A stretch of 64,000 nucleotides of DNA from the NCBI GenBank assembly GCA_030627005.1, contig DAOUSW010000003.1, positions 18,311-82,310 on the forward strand, in the 5' to 3' direction. Origin of the DNA: MTP4 sp9310u. GTDB lineage: Archaea; Halobacteriota; Methanosarcinia; Methanosarcinales; Methanosarcinaceae. The notes under the pieces were generated by a model. The model had not been told where the DNA came from and did no database searches. It was given only the letters and a program-made list of their open reading frames with translations. This document shows, piece after piece, positions 63,969-64,000 of the stretch; positions within the stretch are counted from its first letter, which is position 1, and every line of letters begins with the position of its first letter. A program made the position numbers and the translations under genes.

Positions 63969-64000
63969 GCATTCGGAAGTAAGTCTGATCGGAACTACTG
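63969..64000 (-). repeat. right terminal inverted repeat of the IS
   Basis: Reverse complement reads CAGTAGTTCCGA, 10-base spacer, TTCCGAATGC, matching the left end. It ends exactly at the end of the window. Confidence 0.9.

Larger units (their letters stand above)
62499..64000 (+). mobile_element. DDE insertion sequence of ISH3/IS4-like type, about 1502 bp
   Basis: The left end starts at CAGTAGTTCCGA (62499) and the right end is its reverse complement finishing at 64000, the last base of the window. The ends share two matched blocks, 12 and 10 bases, with an equal 10-base spacer. One transposase gene fills the element. The target duplication cannot be tested since the right flank is outside the window. 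Confidence 0.88.

Overview
The window comes from a methanogenic archaeon of the Methanosarcina type. The complete eight-gene mtrEDCBAFGH operon, genes for the archaeal proteins SRP19 and RNase P component 4, an archaetidylinositol-type lipid synthase, the modified archaeal mevalonate branch and an Msr/FilR1-type regulator all point there. Intergenic DNA is AT-rich, with TATA-like boxes and many short tandem repeats.

Layout. 1-6.3 kb: a peptide/nickel-type ABC transporter (end of one binding protein, two permeases, two ATPases), a SAM methyltransferase and a second binding protein; the first ATPase gene carries an in-frame UGA. 6.5-11.9 kb: an archaeal pilin-like protein, small membrane proteins, SRP19, RNase P component 4, an MBL-fold hydrolase and a TrmB regulator. 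12.1-16.7 kb: a broken MMPL/RND transporter gene followed by two intact, related S-layer-like membrane-anchored proteins. 17-20.8 kb: a ModE-like regulator and a tungstate/molybdate ABC transporter. 21-24.1 kb: a sodium:solute symporter and a TIM-barrel isomerase-like protein. 24.9-29.9 kb: the energy-conserving methyl-H4MPT:CoM methyltransferase operon, with a long AT-rich leader region and a strong terminator.

31-38.9 kb: a conserved protein of unknown role, RtcB RNA ligase with its activator archease, a CDP-alcohol phosphatidyltransferase, a class II aldolase, tRNA-Thr(UGU), an HExxH protein and an E1-like enzyme. 39.7-43.7 kb: a MoxR/RavA-like AAA+ ATPase, a VWA partner and a convergent gene of unknown function. 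44.1-49.7 kb: citrate synthase, aconitase and a second citrate synthase, which with an isocitrate dehydrogenase would give the partial oxidative TCA branch to 2-oxoglutarate. 50.1-51.5 kb: an IS110-family element with a structured 5' non-coding region, a good candidate bridge RNA.

52.2-55.2 kb: a UbiD-family decarboxylase and the two aconitase-X subunits, matching the phosphomevalonate dehydratase/anhydromevalonate phosphate decarboxylase route of isoprenoid synthesis. 55.5-61.4 kb: an M50 protease, a radical SAM protein, a 56-residue membrane protein, phosphoglucosamine mutase and LarE. The window ends with an Msr-type regulator whose 3' end is cut by a 1.5-kb DDE insertion sequence; the IS terminal repeat supplies the stop codon.

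Three themes stand out: a set of unrelated minisatellites confined almost entirely to intergenic gaps; several genes in different stages of decay next to intact operon partners; and two insertion sequences of different families, one with a probable guide RNA and one rewriting the end of a regulator.
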